This document shows positions 10,801-18,105 of a stretch of 64,000 nucleotides of DNA, piece after piece. Both the position numbers and the translations under genes were made by a program. How positions within the stretch are numbered: position 1 is the first letter of the stretch; the number at the start of each line of letters is the position of its first letter. The notes beneath the pieces were generated by a model. It was not told the DNA's origin and searched no databases. It saw only the letters and a list, made by a program, of their open reading frames with translations. Source of the DNA: CALGLS01 sp047626155 (lineage in GTDB: Bacteria; Bacteroidota; Bacteroidia; Chitinophagales; Saprospiraceae); NCBI GenBank assembly GCA_047626155.1, contig JBLHRR010000008.1, positions 12,287-76,286 of the forward strand, read 5' to 3'.

Positions 10801-10992
10801 CCCGGAATAGCAAAAGCAAGGGAACGAAAGAGTCAACAAGAACATACCCATAAATCAACAGGGCTGGAAGTAACGAAAGAGCGATTGGATATTCTAAATC
10901 CATTAGCAAAAGGCAAGAGCCTAGAGATGATTGATCGAGCGGCTGATGGAGTAGGGGAAGGGACGAAGGTTATCGTAAGATTATTGTTGTAA
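7897..10992 (+). CDS. Two-component-regulator propeller sensor histidine kinase (LytS/His_kinase type)
   Basis: A 1031-residue membrane sensor. A signal peptide (about 1-22) leads into a periplasmic double beta-propeller of Reg_prop repeats (recurrent WLGT, WVGT, WIGT blades, about 30-650), then a Y_Y_Y immunoglobulin-like domain (about 690-770), one transmembrane helix (about 782-805), a short coiled coil, and a His_kinase domain with the phosphoacceptor at H838 in NPHFIFNVLNS. An HATPase follows with N-box near 928-938 (PFLENAIIHG) and G-box near 963 (EDNGPGI). Unlike the hybrid sensors of Bacteroides it has no fused receiver or AraC domain, and no LytTR regulator gene lies nearby, so its partner is encoded elsewhere. 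Its last 12 bases overlap the convergent hydroxylase gene. Confidence 0.92.
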   Translation: MTISKLASIICILLFSFSIGWAQSTQLQHFTGKEGLAQSQVYCLLEDQRGYLWLGTQGGGLNRFDGKSFRNWRTKDGLPNSFVDALYESQDGVLWVGTKNGLSSFDGFKFKNHKPDKNRDIAITSILQKEENILWIGTSRGLYTFEKGKWALVPGIKRSLRVNHIFQNERGLWVSTSRGLRRILNGEITNYDYNKNIATKKIECVNEDQDGTMWIGTSDDGIYLIDKEEKIIKMPAVEMSAKHIQSIFRDQFNNMWLGSQREGITIWSPSDSSYQYLNRSTGLLRNDIRSLLQDKWGHTWIGTPGGLSRYAGQQFGQQMLNPNSNDNSVYALFEDQEKNIWLSASSKGLAKLNGRELTHYGQDSGFVDLRCKALFIDREQRLWVGAEPRGLALYDGSTFQFFKEADGFKSRYVKEVLQDTSGVIWIATADDGIYKMEEKDTLVFETTMIVDSLEGKASGFKMRTDTISKKYFGINKFKKSPLRGAYVYDLLLDNQQRLWVATRSQGLACIVNDSIIFKLNKSNGFPDNHIRSLARQDDDFLWLGTANSGILRVDLQNMTSPPEQISEVDGLNANNVYALLLDGEDKLWAGAGKGVDLITLNDAKELKAIQHFDKTDGFAGIEMCTNSILKDSQGRIWFGTVNGLMQYLPNLKKENSVPPVVHISAIRIGYQLLKESEYHSFSKSWGGAIDGLILPHNENQLSFEFQAVNQAKPDQIFYEYFLEGWDKKWLGPYRQNAPANYSNLDPGKYTFRVRASSGDGQYGKEKVSWSFVIKLPFWKTNFFYLLCFLASLLLLFLLAQLYARRIRRQAAAKTERLETEKTILELEQKALQLQMNPHFIFNVLNSIQSLISQKDERTARYFLAKFSKLMRSILENSREERIPLEQEIETLEHYLSVERFSRDDQFDYEIYIDPKLDVESIMMAPMLLQPFLENAIIHGVGQVKEGGKIKLSFIQNYGTLECVIEDNGPGIAKARERKSQQEHTHKSTGLEVTKERLDILNPLAKGKSLEMIDRAADGVGEGTKVIVRLLL

Positions 10993-12240
10993 TGATAAAG
11001 AACGGGCTTCTTTACTGAAAAGAAAACTCATCAAAAAAGACAATAAAAAATATCCCGCCATCAACAAACTACCTCCATTGATAAAGTCGTCAATAAAAAA
11101 CCAACCATCCAAACTATACAATAAAACTGTCGCAACCAAAAGTTTCACTCCCTCGGTCCAGATTGCCCATCGGCTTCGATCCATTAAAGTAGTATAAGCG
11201 AAAACAGAAAGTACGATGAACCCTCCATGTAGTACGCTATTGGTGAAGCTAAACTCCGCAATGCGATTGAAAGCATACATCATCAGCATAAAATGAAAAA
11301 TGAGTTGAAACCAAGACCAAGCTTGTAGTAGCGTAGAAGAAGGAGGTTGATACTTTTTTTGTAGATGTACATCCATTAAAGCGAAAACGGGAAACTCTTG
11401 TTGAACATCCGAAGGTCGCCAGCCTGTGGGCATAAACCAGATGCGAATTTTATCCCACCAGGAACGGGCACGCCAAGCATCTCTAACCAAAAGCCAGAAG
11501 TGTTGTAAATTGATAAGGATCGGATTCCATGTTTCTACCGGCCGCGTTACACCATAGACAGGAGGAACGCTTTCCAACTCTTCCTGAAAAGTACCGAAGA
11601 GTTTATCCCATACAATAAAAATTTGCGCAAAGTTCTTATCCATATATTCCACATTGATGGAATGATGTACTCTGTGGTGAGAAGGAGTAACAATGATTTT
11701 TTCCAACCAACCCATTTTCCCAATCAGACGAGTGTGGTACCAGAACTGAGCAAAGAGATGTAGTGGTGCTACTACTGCAATCACCTTTTGAGGTACACCC
11801 AATATGGCTAAAGGAATATACAAGAAAAAGAAAATGGAGAAAACGACCGAGATGTTTTGTCGCAAGGCGCAGGACAAATTGTACTCTTCGCTGCTATGGT
11901 GTATGATATGTCGATTCCAAAGTAGATTGATGGTATGTTCAAAACGATGCCCCCAATAGCCAGCAAAATCTTTTCCGATAAAGGCCAGTACATATAAACT
12001 CAGAGTGGATTGAATATTAAAAATAGCAAGATGCTCAACCATCCATCCGTAACTAACAATAACAACGGTAAGGCCGAGCACGTCTTTGATCACATTAGTG
12101 ATACCGGAACTGAGACTGGAAATGGTATCCATGCTGTTGGCAACCCCTATGCCTTTGTAGCGACTTACAAGCCATTCGATAGCAATGAGCAGGAGAAAGA
12201 GGGGGATGCCGAAGTTGAGCACTTGAACGTAGGATTCCAT
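10981..12240 (-). CDS. Sterol desaturase / fatty acid hydroxylase family membrane protein
   Basis: A 419-residue polytopic membrane di-iron oxygenase-like protein. The histidine clusters expected for the family are present: HRFEH (98-102), HIIHH (111-115), a single H near 169 and HHRVHH (188-193). Hydrophobic helices flank them, and there is an extra C-terminal membrane region (about 310-410) beyond the usual 250-300 residue core, a layout common in alkylglycerol-monooxygenase-like relatives. The likely reaction is O2-dependent hydroxylation or desaturation of a lipid, but the substrate is unknown. The 3' end overlaps the convergent kinase gene by 12 bases. Confidence 0.88.
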   Translation of the reverse strand: MESYVQVLNFGIPLFLLLIAIEWLVSRYKGIGVANSMDTISSLSSGITNVIKDVLGLTVVIVSYGWMVEHLAIFNIQSTLSLYVLAFIGKDFAGYWGHRFEHTINLLWNRHIIHHSSEEYNLSCALRQNISVVFSIFFFLYIPLAILGVPQKVIAVVAPLHLFAQFWYHTRLIGKMGWLEKIIVTPSHHRVHHSINVEYMDKNFAQIFIVWDKLFGTFQEELESVPPVYGVTRPVETWNPILINLQHFWLLVRDAWRARSWWDKIRIWFMPTGWRPSDVQQEFPVFALMDVHLQKKYQPPSSTLLQAWSWFQLIFHFMLMMYAFNRIAEFSFTNSVLHGGFIVLSVFAYTTLMDRSRWAIWTEGVKLLVATVLLYSLDGWFFIDDFINGGSLLMAGYFLLSFLMSFLFSKEARSLSLQQ

Positions 12241-12321
12241 TGAAAAGCGTTATTTAATATTTAAAATATAGACACGTTTCAAAAGTACCAAAAAAAAGTA
12301 AGAGGAGTGGCTTTGTAAAAC

Positions 12322-12350
12322 AAAAAAGGCCCTCATAAAAATGAGAGCCT
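12322..12350 (-). terminator. Rho-independent terminator after tRNA-Phe
   Basis: On the minus strand AGGCTCTCAT, TTTT, ATGAGGGCCT form a 10-bp stem with one mismatch, followed by a run of T. It lies 9 bases beyond the tRNA 3' end. Confidence 0.8.
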
Positions 12351-12358
12351 CTTTCCGG

Positions 12359-12431
12359 TGGTGCCTCCAGGAATCGAACCAGGGACACATGGATTTTCAG
12401 TCCATTGCTCTACCAACTGAGCTAAGGCACC
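12359..12431 (-). tRNA. tRNA-Phe (anticodon GAA)
   Basis: The minus strand folds as a complete cloverleaf: 7-bp acceptor GGTGCCT/AGGCACC, D arm with AGTTGGTA, anticodon loop CTGAAAA giving GAA (Phe), 5-base variable loop GTGTC, and T arm CCTGG-TTCGATT-CCTGG. The discriminator base is A. The following bases are CCG, so CCA is not encoded. Confidence 0.97.
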
Positions 12432-12736
12432 GTTGCAAGAAGTTCAGGCTAATCTCCTAGACCCCTTTTGAGCGCTGCAAAAGTAGATTCTTTTTTCATT
12501 AACCACAAGGAATAATGAACTTTATTTTTAAAGTTATTTTCTAAAAATAATGATAAGCTAATGGATAGGGGCTTTTTTGCAATATTCAACCTTAGGAAAA
12601 GGTATTCTCAAGAATGTTTAGTTAGTATACAAGTCGTAAACTGACGTAACGAGCGTTACCTTTTTTTAAAAAAAAGGAATTTAACATTGCGCTTCTTTGC
12701 GCCTTTGCGGTGAAAAATAATTGGAGGAACGCCAAT
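12432..12736. other. Gene-free stretch between tRNA-Phe and the ABC exporter
   Basis: It contains the probable tRNA promoter (12478-12509), a small palindrome GTAACGAGCGTTAC followed by a T-run and A-run (about 12637-12676) that may terminate the exporter transcript, and a TTTGCGCCTTTGCGG motif (about 12690-12715) of the kind scattered in Bacteroidota intergenic DNA. I see no gene. Confidence 0.5.
12478..12509 (-). promoter_or_regulatory. Probable tRNA-Phe promoter
   Basis: On the minus strand TACTTTTG (12478-12485) matches the -7 consensus TAnnTTTG exactly. A TTG (12506-12508) lies 20 bases upstream as a -33 element. The tRNA 5' end is about 45 bases downstream. Confidence 0.55.
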
Positions 12737-14494
12737 TCACTTAGAAAACTGCATCTCATACAAATCCCGATAATGTCCATCCTCCATACGCAACAACTCT
12801 TCATGAGGCCCGAACTCCATAATATTTCCTTTGTCTAATACCATAATGTTGTTAGCATGGCGAATGGTGGAAAGCCGGTGCGCAATGATAATAGAAGTTC
12901 GTTTATCAATTAATTTCTCAATAGCATACTGGATCACTGCTTCCGTCTCCGGATCAATGGACGAAGTCGCCTCATCCAAAATCAGTATATCGGGATCGAA
13001 AACAAGAGCTCGGACAAAAGAAATTAACTGTCGTTGGCCAAGAGATAGGGTTGCTCCGCGTTCCATTACTTCATAGTCGTAGCCTCCAGGTAGTTTTTCT
13101 ATAAATCGATGAGCACCAATCAATTTCGCAGCAGCGATCACTTGTGCCTTGCTAATTCGATCATCCCGAAGGTTGATGTTTTCATAAACAGAACCTGAAA
13201 ATAAAAACACATCCTGCAATACTACGGCAATGCGTTTCCGCAAACTGGCCAATTCATAATCTTTAATATCGACATCATCAATACTAATGCAACCCGATTG
13301 AATTTCATAGAACCGGTTAAGAATATTTATAATTGTGGTCTTACCAGATCCAGTACTCCCCACAATGGCCAGAGTCTCTCCAGGCTTGATGTTAAAGCTG
13401 ATGTTTTTGAGAATATAGTTAGGAAGATTGTAAGCAAAATTGACATCTTCGAATCGTACCTTGCCCTCTAGTCTTGGAGCTTTTATCTTTCCAGTGTTAG
13501 CAATTACGCTATTGTCGTCCAGTAAATTGAAGACTCTTTCCGAAGCCACCAACCCCATTTGTAAAGTATTGAATTTATCAGCCAGCATCCTGATCGGACG
13601 GAACATCATAGAAAGATAGATTGGAAAAGCAACCATAGCACCAGCAGTTACACCTGCACCGATCATCGCTTCGCGTGCTCCAAACCAAACCATCAAGCCA
13701 AGCGCCATCGCAGAAATGATTTCCACTACTGGGAAAAATACAGCATAGTATAAAATGGAATCCAGATTGGCTTGTGTATACGTTCTATTGATCTCCTTAA
13801 ATCGGGACATTTCTTGTTTCTCTGCATTGAATATTTGAACCACCTGCATCCCACTAATACGTTCTTGCAGGAATGCATTCATAACCGATACCTGGTTCCG
13901 AACGGTTTGAAAGGCAATTTTTACTTTTTCTTTGAAAATATAAGTTGCTATAAATAAAAGCGGAAGAACAGTCAAACAGACCAAAGTCAGTTCCCAACTG
14001 GTATAGAGCATAACCGATACGACTGCTATTACTGTTAGTACGTCTGCAACAATCGTAATGACCCCTTCTGTGAAAATCCTATTTATGGTCTCGATGTCAC
14101 TAATGGTCCTGGTTGTGGAGGTGCCAATAGGAGTGTTGTCAAAATACTTCAAACGAAGATTGATGAGGTGTTTAAAAACCTGCATCCTCAAATCCCGAAT
14201 GACGGATTGTCCCAGCCAATTGGTCGAGTAGATAAAAACATAACGCAAGCCCACCTCAATAAATAAGGTGCCGATAATAATCATCAATATCCGATTCATA
14301 CCTGCTACATCAAATTTGAAGACATAGTCGTCAATCATCACATTAATAAGGTAAGGCCGCACGACAGCCAAAGGAGCGAGGATAACAGCCAAGCCAGCAG
14401 CTAAAGCAAAAATACTCCGATAGGGCCGGGCCCAACCCAGTAGTCTCCATAGCAATGAAATGTCCGCTTTGTTTGTGTTTTGCTCCGTACTCAT
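12737..14494 (-). CDS. ABC transporter, fused permease and ATPase (MsbA/multidrug exporter type)
   Basis: A 585-residue half-transporter. The type-1 exporter membrane domain (six helices, about 20-310) is followed by a nucleotide-binding domain with Walker A GSTGSGKTT (about 372-380), ABC signature LSLGQRQ (about 478), Walker B ILILDEA (about 500) and the H-loop in IAHRLSTIRHA. It should act as a homodimer or heterodimer, exporting lipids or drugs across the inner membrane. No partner half-transporter is adjacent. ATG start. Its closest relatives are likely the MsbA/YheI-like ABCB exporters, but the substrate cannot be read from sequence. Confidence 0.93.
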   Translation of the reverse strand: MSTEQNTNKADISLLWRLLGWARPYRSIFALAAGLAVILAPLAVVRPYLINVMIDDYVFKFDVAGMNRILMIIIGTLFIEVGLRYVFIYSTNWLGQSVIRDLRMQVFKHLINLRLKYFDNTPIGTSTTRTISDIETINRIFTEGVITIVADVLTVIAVVSVMLYTSWELTLVCLTVLPLLFIATYIFKEKVKIAFQTVRNQVSVMNAFLQERISGMQVVQIFNAEKQEMSRFKEINRTYTQANLDSILYYAVFFPVVEIISAMALGLMVWFGAREAMIGAGVTAGAMVAFPIYLSMMFRPIRMLADKFNTLQMGLVASERVFNLLDDNSVIANTGKIKAPRLEGKVRFEDVNFAYNLPNYILKNISFNIKPGETLAIVGSTGSGKTTIINILNRFYEIQSGCISIDDVDIKDYELASLRKRIAVVLQDVFLFSGSVYENINLRDDRISKAQVIAAAKLIGAHRFIEKLPGGYDYEVMERGATLSLGQRQLISFVRALVFDPDILILDEATSSIDPETEAVIQYAIEKLIDKRTSIIIAHRLSTIRHANNIMVLDKGNIMEFGPHEELLRMEDGHYRDLYEMQFSK

Positions 14495-14978
14495 GATCAG
14501 TTAAACAAGGATATTGGTTTCTGGTTTTAAAATACAGTTAATACTTCAGGGAACGGGTAGAACCAGAAGGGATAAAAATATCTGTCAGCTCATAGTCCCG
14601 CTTATAGAAGGCAAATATAATATATTATAATTGGTCTGTTTTCTTTGTAGGTCTTTGGCGAGGTACAACCCCAGCTGGGGTAGGTTTTACAATCTGACGA
14701 TATAGAGTTGCGGTACTTTTTTACAATCTATTGTTGACCCCATTCGGGGTCACAGTAGGTTAGCTGAAAGTAAAACGGTGTGTCCGACCCCGTAGGGTGT
14801 CGCAACTTCCGTAAAAAGGGTACGACTATGGGGTCGAAAGATTCTGAAATAATATAAGCTAACCTACTGTGACCGCGCTGCGGTCAGTCCAAAACGCAAC
14901 ATCATTATTAACAAACAAAAACGCACCGCAAGTTTACCCCCGCAGGTTGTACACCTTACCTCATTGGGGTTTGTATGT
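14495..14978. other. Gene-free stretch rich in palindromes
   Basis: Apart from the palindrome cluster listed separately, no coding signal is visible between the ABC exporter and the transposase remnant. The palindromes fill 14668-14886. Confidence 0.6.
14668..14886. repeat. Cluster of REP-like palindromes next to a RAYT remnant
   Basis: At least four hairpins: ACCCCAGCTGGGGT (14668-14681); TGACCCC-attc-GGGGTCA (14735-14752); an imperfect CGACCCCGTAGGGTGTCG (about 14785-14802); and TGACCGC-gct-GCGGTCA (14870-14886). Two of them carry the same flank in opposite orientation: GGTCACAGTAGGTTAGCT (14748-14765) is a perfect 18-bp inverted copy of 14857-14874. This resembles the paired inverted REP (BIME) arrangement mobilised by REP-associated tyrosine transposases, and a remnant of such a gene lies next to it. 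Confidence 0.7.
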
Positions 14979-15409
14979 TCAATCTAAAAATTCAAAAATA
15001 TACTCATTCTTAAATTCAATTTCATAGGATTTCAAAAAAGCCATATATTCCTTACGAAATGATTTCCTACTATGATGATACCCTTCTCTCTATAACCATG
15101 AGAGAATACACCATATCCGCATTGCCACTCAAATTTAAACGGGGAAAATTTATTGTTTTTGATATAAACACTTGACGCTTTTTTTATTTCTCTTACCAAG
15201 TCTTCAATCAATTCATAGCCTTTATAATCTAGGAATAGATGAACATGATCGTGATGGCCATTGACAGCTAAAGAATAATGCTTTCGTTGGTTTATAATAC
15301 CAGTCATGTACTGAAAAATTTCCTGCCTCCAGGATTGGTCAAGTAAAGCTTCTCTGTTTTTAACTGCGAAAATAATTTGCAGATATACTTTTCGATAGGT
15401 GTTTGCCAT
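14979..15409 (-). pseudogene. REP-associated tyrosine transposase (RAYT, IS200/Y1 type), decayed
   Basis: The open frame (15032-15409, 125 residues) begins like a Y1 transposase: MANTYRKVYLQIIFAVKNR, then the HUH motif in HHDHVHLFL, and FEWQCGYGVFSHGY. After about residue 108 the frame turns to non-family sequence and stops. The family C-terminus continues in another frame on the same strand (HHSRKSFRKEYMAFL through EYIFEFLD, stop at 14979-14981). The segment that should lie between, containing the catalytic tyrosine in the usual Y-x-x-NQ-x-x-HH context, is absent. So roughly 12-15 codons are deleted with a frameshift near 15079-15092, and the protein should be unable to cut DNA. Confidence 0.8.
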
Positions 15410-15457
15410 AATAGTTTTTATTAGAGATGATTAAAAATTAAGTTTCTTCGTCATCTA

Positions 15458-15487
15458 CTCAGGTCTGTCCTGAGCCTGTCGAATGGG
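15458..15487. repeat. Dispersed CTCAGGACAGGCT-type palindromic repeat
   Basis: CTCAGG-tctgt-CCTGAG (15458-15474) is a 6-bp hairpin, followed by CCTGTCGAATGGG. The minus strand reads CATTCGACAGGCTCAGGACA, close to a repeat recurrent in many bacterial genomes (CCTTCGACAGGCTCAGGACA). It sits about 50 bases upstream of the transposase remnant. Confidence 0.5.
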
Positions 15488-15539
15488 CTTCTATAAAACA
15501 TAAAAAGCACTGCAGCTTTATATCGCCAAGTTGTATAAC

Positions 15540-16250
15540 CTAGCCCAGAACCCCCTCATCTCCAAAGCTATAATACCCCTGCTCAGACACAATTAAATGA
15601 TCTATAACAGAAATATCAATGGCTTCTCCAGCTTTACGTAATTTCCTTGTTATATCAATGTCAGCCTGACTAGGTGTTAAATTTCCGGACGGATGATTGT
15701 GGCAAAGAATGATGGAGCAAGCTAACGCCTGTACCGCAGTTTTAAAAATAATTTTTCCATCCACTACCGTTCCTGAAACACCGCCTTGGCTGATATTTTT
15801 TTTACCAATAACCTGATTGGCTCGGTTGAGCATTATAATCCAAAACTCCTCATGTGGTAGGTCAATGATACTTGGTGCGATGACATTGTATACATCCTTA
15901 CTAGAACGAATGACTGGCCGCGTTTTAATATCTGTGGTCTGTCGTCGTCGGCCTAACTCCAAAGCGGCCACAATGCTGATGGCTTTTGCCTCCCCAATAC
16001 CTTTGAAGGAAGTAAGCTCCTGTATGTTCCTTTTTCCAAGTAACTGCAGGTCATTTTCAACCGATTTTAGAATACTTTGGCAGAGGCCAAGAGCAGTTTG
16101 CTCACGAGAACCTGAGCCGATAAGAATGGCCAGTAGTTCTGCATCGGAAAGAATCGCTTTGCCTTTGAGTAATAATTTTTCTCTTGGGCGATCTTCCTCA
16201 GCCCATGATTTTATCCCCATGACGGGTCTTGTGTATGTATTGTTATTCAT
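15540..16250 (-). CDS. radC: RadC family protein (JAB/MPN metalloprotease-fold)
   Basis: A 236-residue protein with an N-terminal UPF0758 helix-hairpin-helix region (about 10-90; FKGIGEAKA near 84-92) and a C-terminal JAB/MPN domain. The zinc-binding signature is complete: HNHPSGNLTPSQADID at about 182-197. A role in DNA repair was once proposed from E. coli, but the true function is unsettled. The start MNNNTYTRP and length fit the family. It reads away from the PUR-domain gene upstream on the same strand with a 98-base gap. Confidence 0.93.
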   Translation of the reverse strand: MNNNTYTRPVMGIKSWAEEDRPREKLLLKGKAILSDAELLAILIGSGSREQTALGLCQSILKSVENDLQLLGKRNIQELTSFKGIGEAKAISIVAALELGRRRQTTDIKTRPVIRSSKDVYNVIAPSIIDLPHEEFWIIMLNRANQVIGKKNISQGGVSGTVVDGKIIFKTAVQALACSIILCHNHPSGNLTPSQADIDITRKLRKAGEAIDISVIDHLIVSEQGYYSFGDEGVLG

Positions 16251-16348
16251 GTTTAATTTTTTAAAAGTGGAAGAGTTGAAAATTCAACCCTTCCCGAATG
16301 GCTCTCTGTAAATCAGTCGCACAACTAGGGACTCTAAGAAGCACCATT

Positions 16349-16780
16349 TTATGCGGCCTGCGTTGCTATTAAGCTCAATTTTTCTAATCGAATGGTAATC
16401 GCTCCCGGCTGTCGCTGCAACTCTTCTGAAATGGTCATCGTGTTATTCCCTTGCTTGAAGAGCAAAGCCAAATCCGCATCTTCTTTCTTCGTCCACGGCT
16501 CGTAGGCATTGGCGTACTTTTGTTTTGCTCTTGCAATTCTAGCATCTCTCGTGGTTTCCTTTCGGGTGAAGTTGACAAGGCTACTCGTAACTTTAGAAGC
16601 GACCTGTGCTATTTCATTTTCAAAGATGAAAATCTGTCGTCTTTCAGTAGTGCCATCATTTTTTGTTTTGACTTCACTTATGATTAAATAATTAGAACCA
16701 TTCTCCGCTTCTTTTATGTCAAAATAGAAACTACGTGTTTTTGATTCTACGCTGGTCGTGTACAAGGATTGCTTTTTCAT
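16349..16780 (-). CDS. PUR-domain (DUF3276) nucleic-acid-binding protein with C-terminal SANT-like segment
   Basis: A 143-residue protein. Residues about 5-75 form a PUR repeat (RSFYFDIKEAENGSNYLIISE and RRQIFIFENE), the fold of Borrelia BpuR and eukaryotic Pur-alpha, which bind single-stranded nucleic acid. Residues about 95-140 read EPWTKKEDADLALLF followed by ISEELQRQPGAITIRLEKL. This WT-x-x-ED plus helix-turn-helix pattern is also seen at the ends of some helicases and resembles a Myb/SANT DNA-binding unit. The long A/T-rich stretch upstream (16800-16970) may hold its promoter. Function is inferred from fold only. Confidence 0.8.
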   Translation of the reverse strand: MKKQSLYTTSVESKTRSFYFDIKEAENGSNYLIISEVKTKNDGTTERRQIFIFENEIAQVASKVTSSLVNFTRKETTRDARIARAKQKYANAYEPWTKKEDADLALLFKQGNNTMTISEELQRQPGAITIRLEKLSLIATQAA

Positions 16781-17083
16781 GTCTTTTGATTTTAAATGGT
16801 TTGAAATAAGTCTACACTAATAGGTTGCAGAAAGGGGGTGGATTCCATAAAATAAAATTATTTTTTTTGTAAATTTTTATTTTAATTATGTTTAATTTGC
16901 TGGTAATTAGTTGATTATGATGATATTTAAAGTTGGGTTATTTTTAATTAAATTTTCCTTTTTTTAAGATGGAATCCAAAATGGAGACAATTTTGATCCA
17001 TTTTGAACGGCAGGATCAGTCTGTGACTCAACCAAAAGGTTACTCAAACGTTTTATATCTTTAGGTAATTTAAAACAAACAAC
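16781..17083. other. A/T-rich divergent intergenic region
   Basis: Separates the PUR-domain gene (leftward) from the epimerase (rightward). It is markedly A/T-rich between 16850 and 16970. TATCTTTA (about 17056-17063) is one base off the -7 consensus for the epimerase. I see no gene. Confidence 0.5.
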
Positions 17084-17998
17084 ATGGTAACCATTCTTAT
17101 TGGAGGAGGTACAGGCCTTATCGGTCAAAGACTTTGCGACTTACTAACAGAACGTAAGCATAATGTTAGGCTTTTGAGTAGAGCACCGAAACCGAATAAC
17201 ACTTACCCAACCTTCAAATGGAACCCCATAGCAGGGCAAATAGATGGTAAGGCTTTAGAAGGAGTGGATGTTATTATTAATCTCGCCGGTGCAGGTATTG
17301 CTGATAGAGCTTGGACGGCGAAAAGAAAAAAGCTCATCATAGACAGTCGTGTTAAAAGCAATGAACTTCTTGCGGATACTTTATTGGCAAAGAATCAAAA
17401 GGTAAAGGCTTTTATTTCGGCTTCCGCAGTTGGTTATTACGGTGATCGCGAAGATGAAAAACTAACAGAGTCTTCCGCTCCTGGTAATGATGGTTTCCTC
17501 TCTGAAAGTTGTATGCAATGGGAAGCATCCACTGAAAAGGCGGTTGCGATTTGTGATCGTTTGGCCATTGTTCGTATCGGCGTAGTCTTTTCTGTAAATG
17601 GAGGCGCGTTGGAGAAAATGCTACTGCCATTTAATTTTGGAATGGGAAATTACTTTGGAGATGGTACCGCTTATATGCCTTGGGTTCATATTGACGACAT
17701 CAGTCGATTATTCATCAAAGTAGTAGAGGATGATAAAATGGAAGGAGTCTTCAATGGTGTGGCCCCAGAAGAAGCAACGGGAAAGGAAGTGGCGGTAGCT
17801 ATTAAAAAGGCTAAAGGAAGTTTTGCATTGATTATGCCAGTGCCTGCCTTCGCACTAAAGATAGGAATGGGAGAACGAGTAACTATGCTAACAGATAGTA
17901 CACGTGTCGTTCCGCAAAAGACTTTAGCCGCAGGTTTCAAATTTCAATATCCTGAATTGCTACCGGCGCTGAAAGATATTTTGACCGCAAAAAAATAA
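17084..17998 (+). CDS. TIGR01777 family NAD(P)-binding epimerase (SDR39U1/YfcH-like)
   Basis: A 304-residue extended short-chain dehydrogenase. The dinucleotide-binding glycine motif GGGTGLIG lies at 7-14, the active-site region SASAVGYYGDR near 112-122, and the C-terminal DUF1731 segment near 255-300 (KTLAAGFKFQYPEL). E. coli YfcH and human SDR39U1 belong to the same family; the physiological substrate is unknown. ATG start. It converges on the HAD gene, with a composite inverted repeat between them. Confidence 0.9.
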   Translation: MVTILIGGGTGLIGQRLCDLLTERKHNVRLLSRAPKPNNTYPTFKWNPIAGQIDGKALEGVDVIINLAGAGIADRAWTAKRKKLIIDSRVKSNELLADTLLAKNQKVKAFISASAVGYYGDREDEKLTESSAPGNDGFLSESCMQWEASTEKAVAICDRLAIVRIGVVFSVNGGALEKMLLPFNFGMGNYFGDGTAYMPWVHIDDISRLFIKVVEDDKMEGVFNGVAPEEATGKEVAVAIKKAKGSFALIMPVPAFALKIGMGERVTMLTDSTRVVPQKTLAAGFKFQYPELLPALKDILTAKK

Positions 17999-18019
17999 AT
18001 AGATTGAGAATGGAGTAGA

Positions 18020-18083
18020 GTAGATCAGGTTCTTTAAAATAAAAGTCCTGGCGGACTTCATAGAAAGTGAGAACCTGATCTAC
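18020..18083. repeat. Composite inverted repeat between convergent genes
   Basis: GTAGATCAGGTTCT (18020-18033) pairs perfectly with AGAACCTGATCTAC (18070-18083), and an inner hairpin AAGTCC-tggc-GGACTT lies at 18043-18058. There is no T-run, so it is not a canonical terminator, although the location between two convergent stops fits a transcription barrier. Confidence 0.65.
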
Positions 18084-18105
18084 CTGCGATATTGGATAAA
18101 AGGTA

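Noticed and set aside
15817..16311. Rightward 164-codon frame over radC
   Set aside because: Opposite-strand shadow of a complete radC with intact zinc motif.
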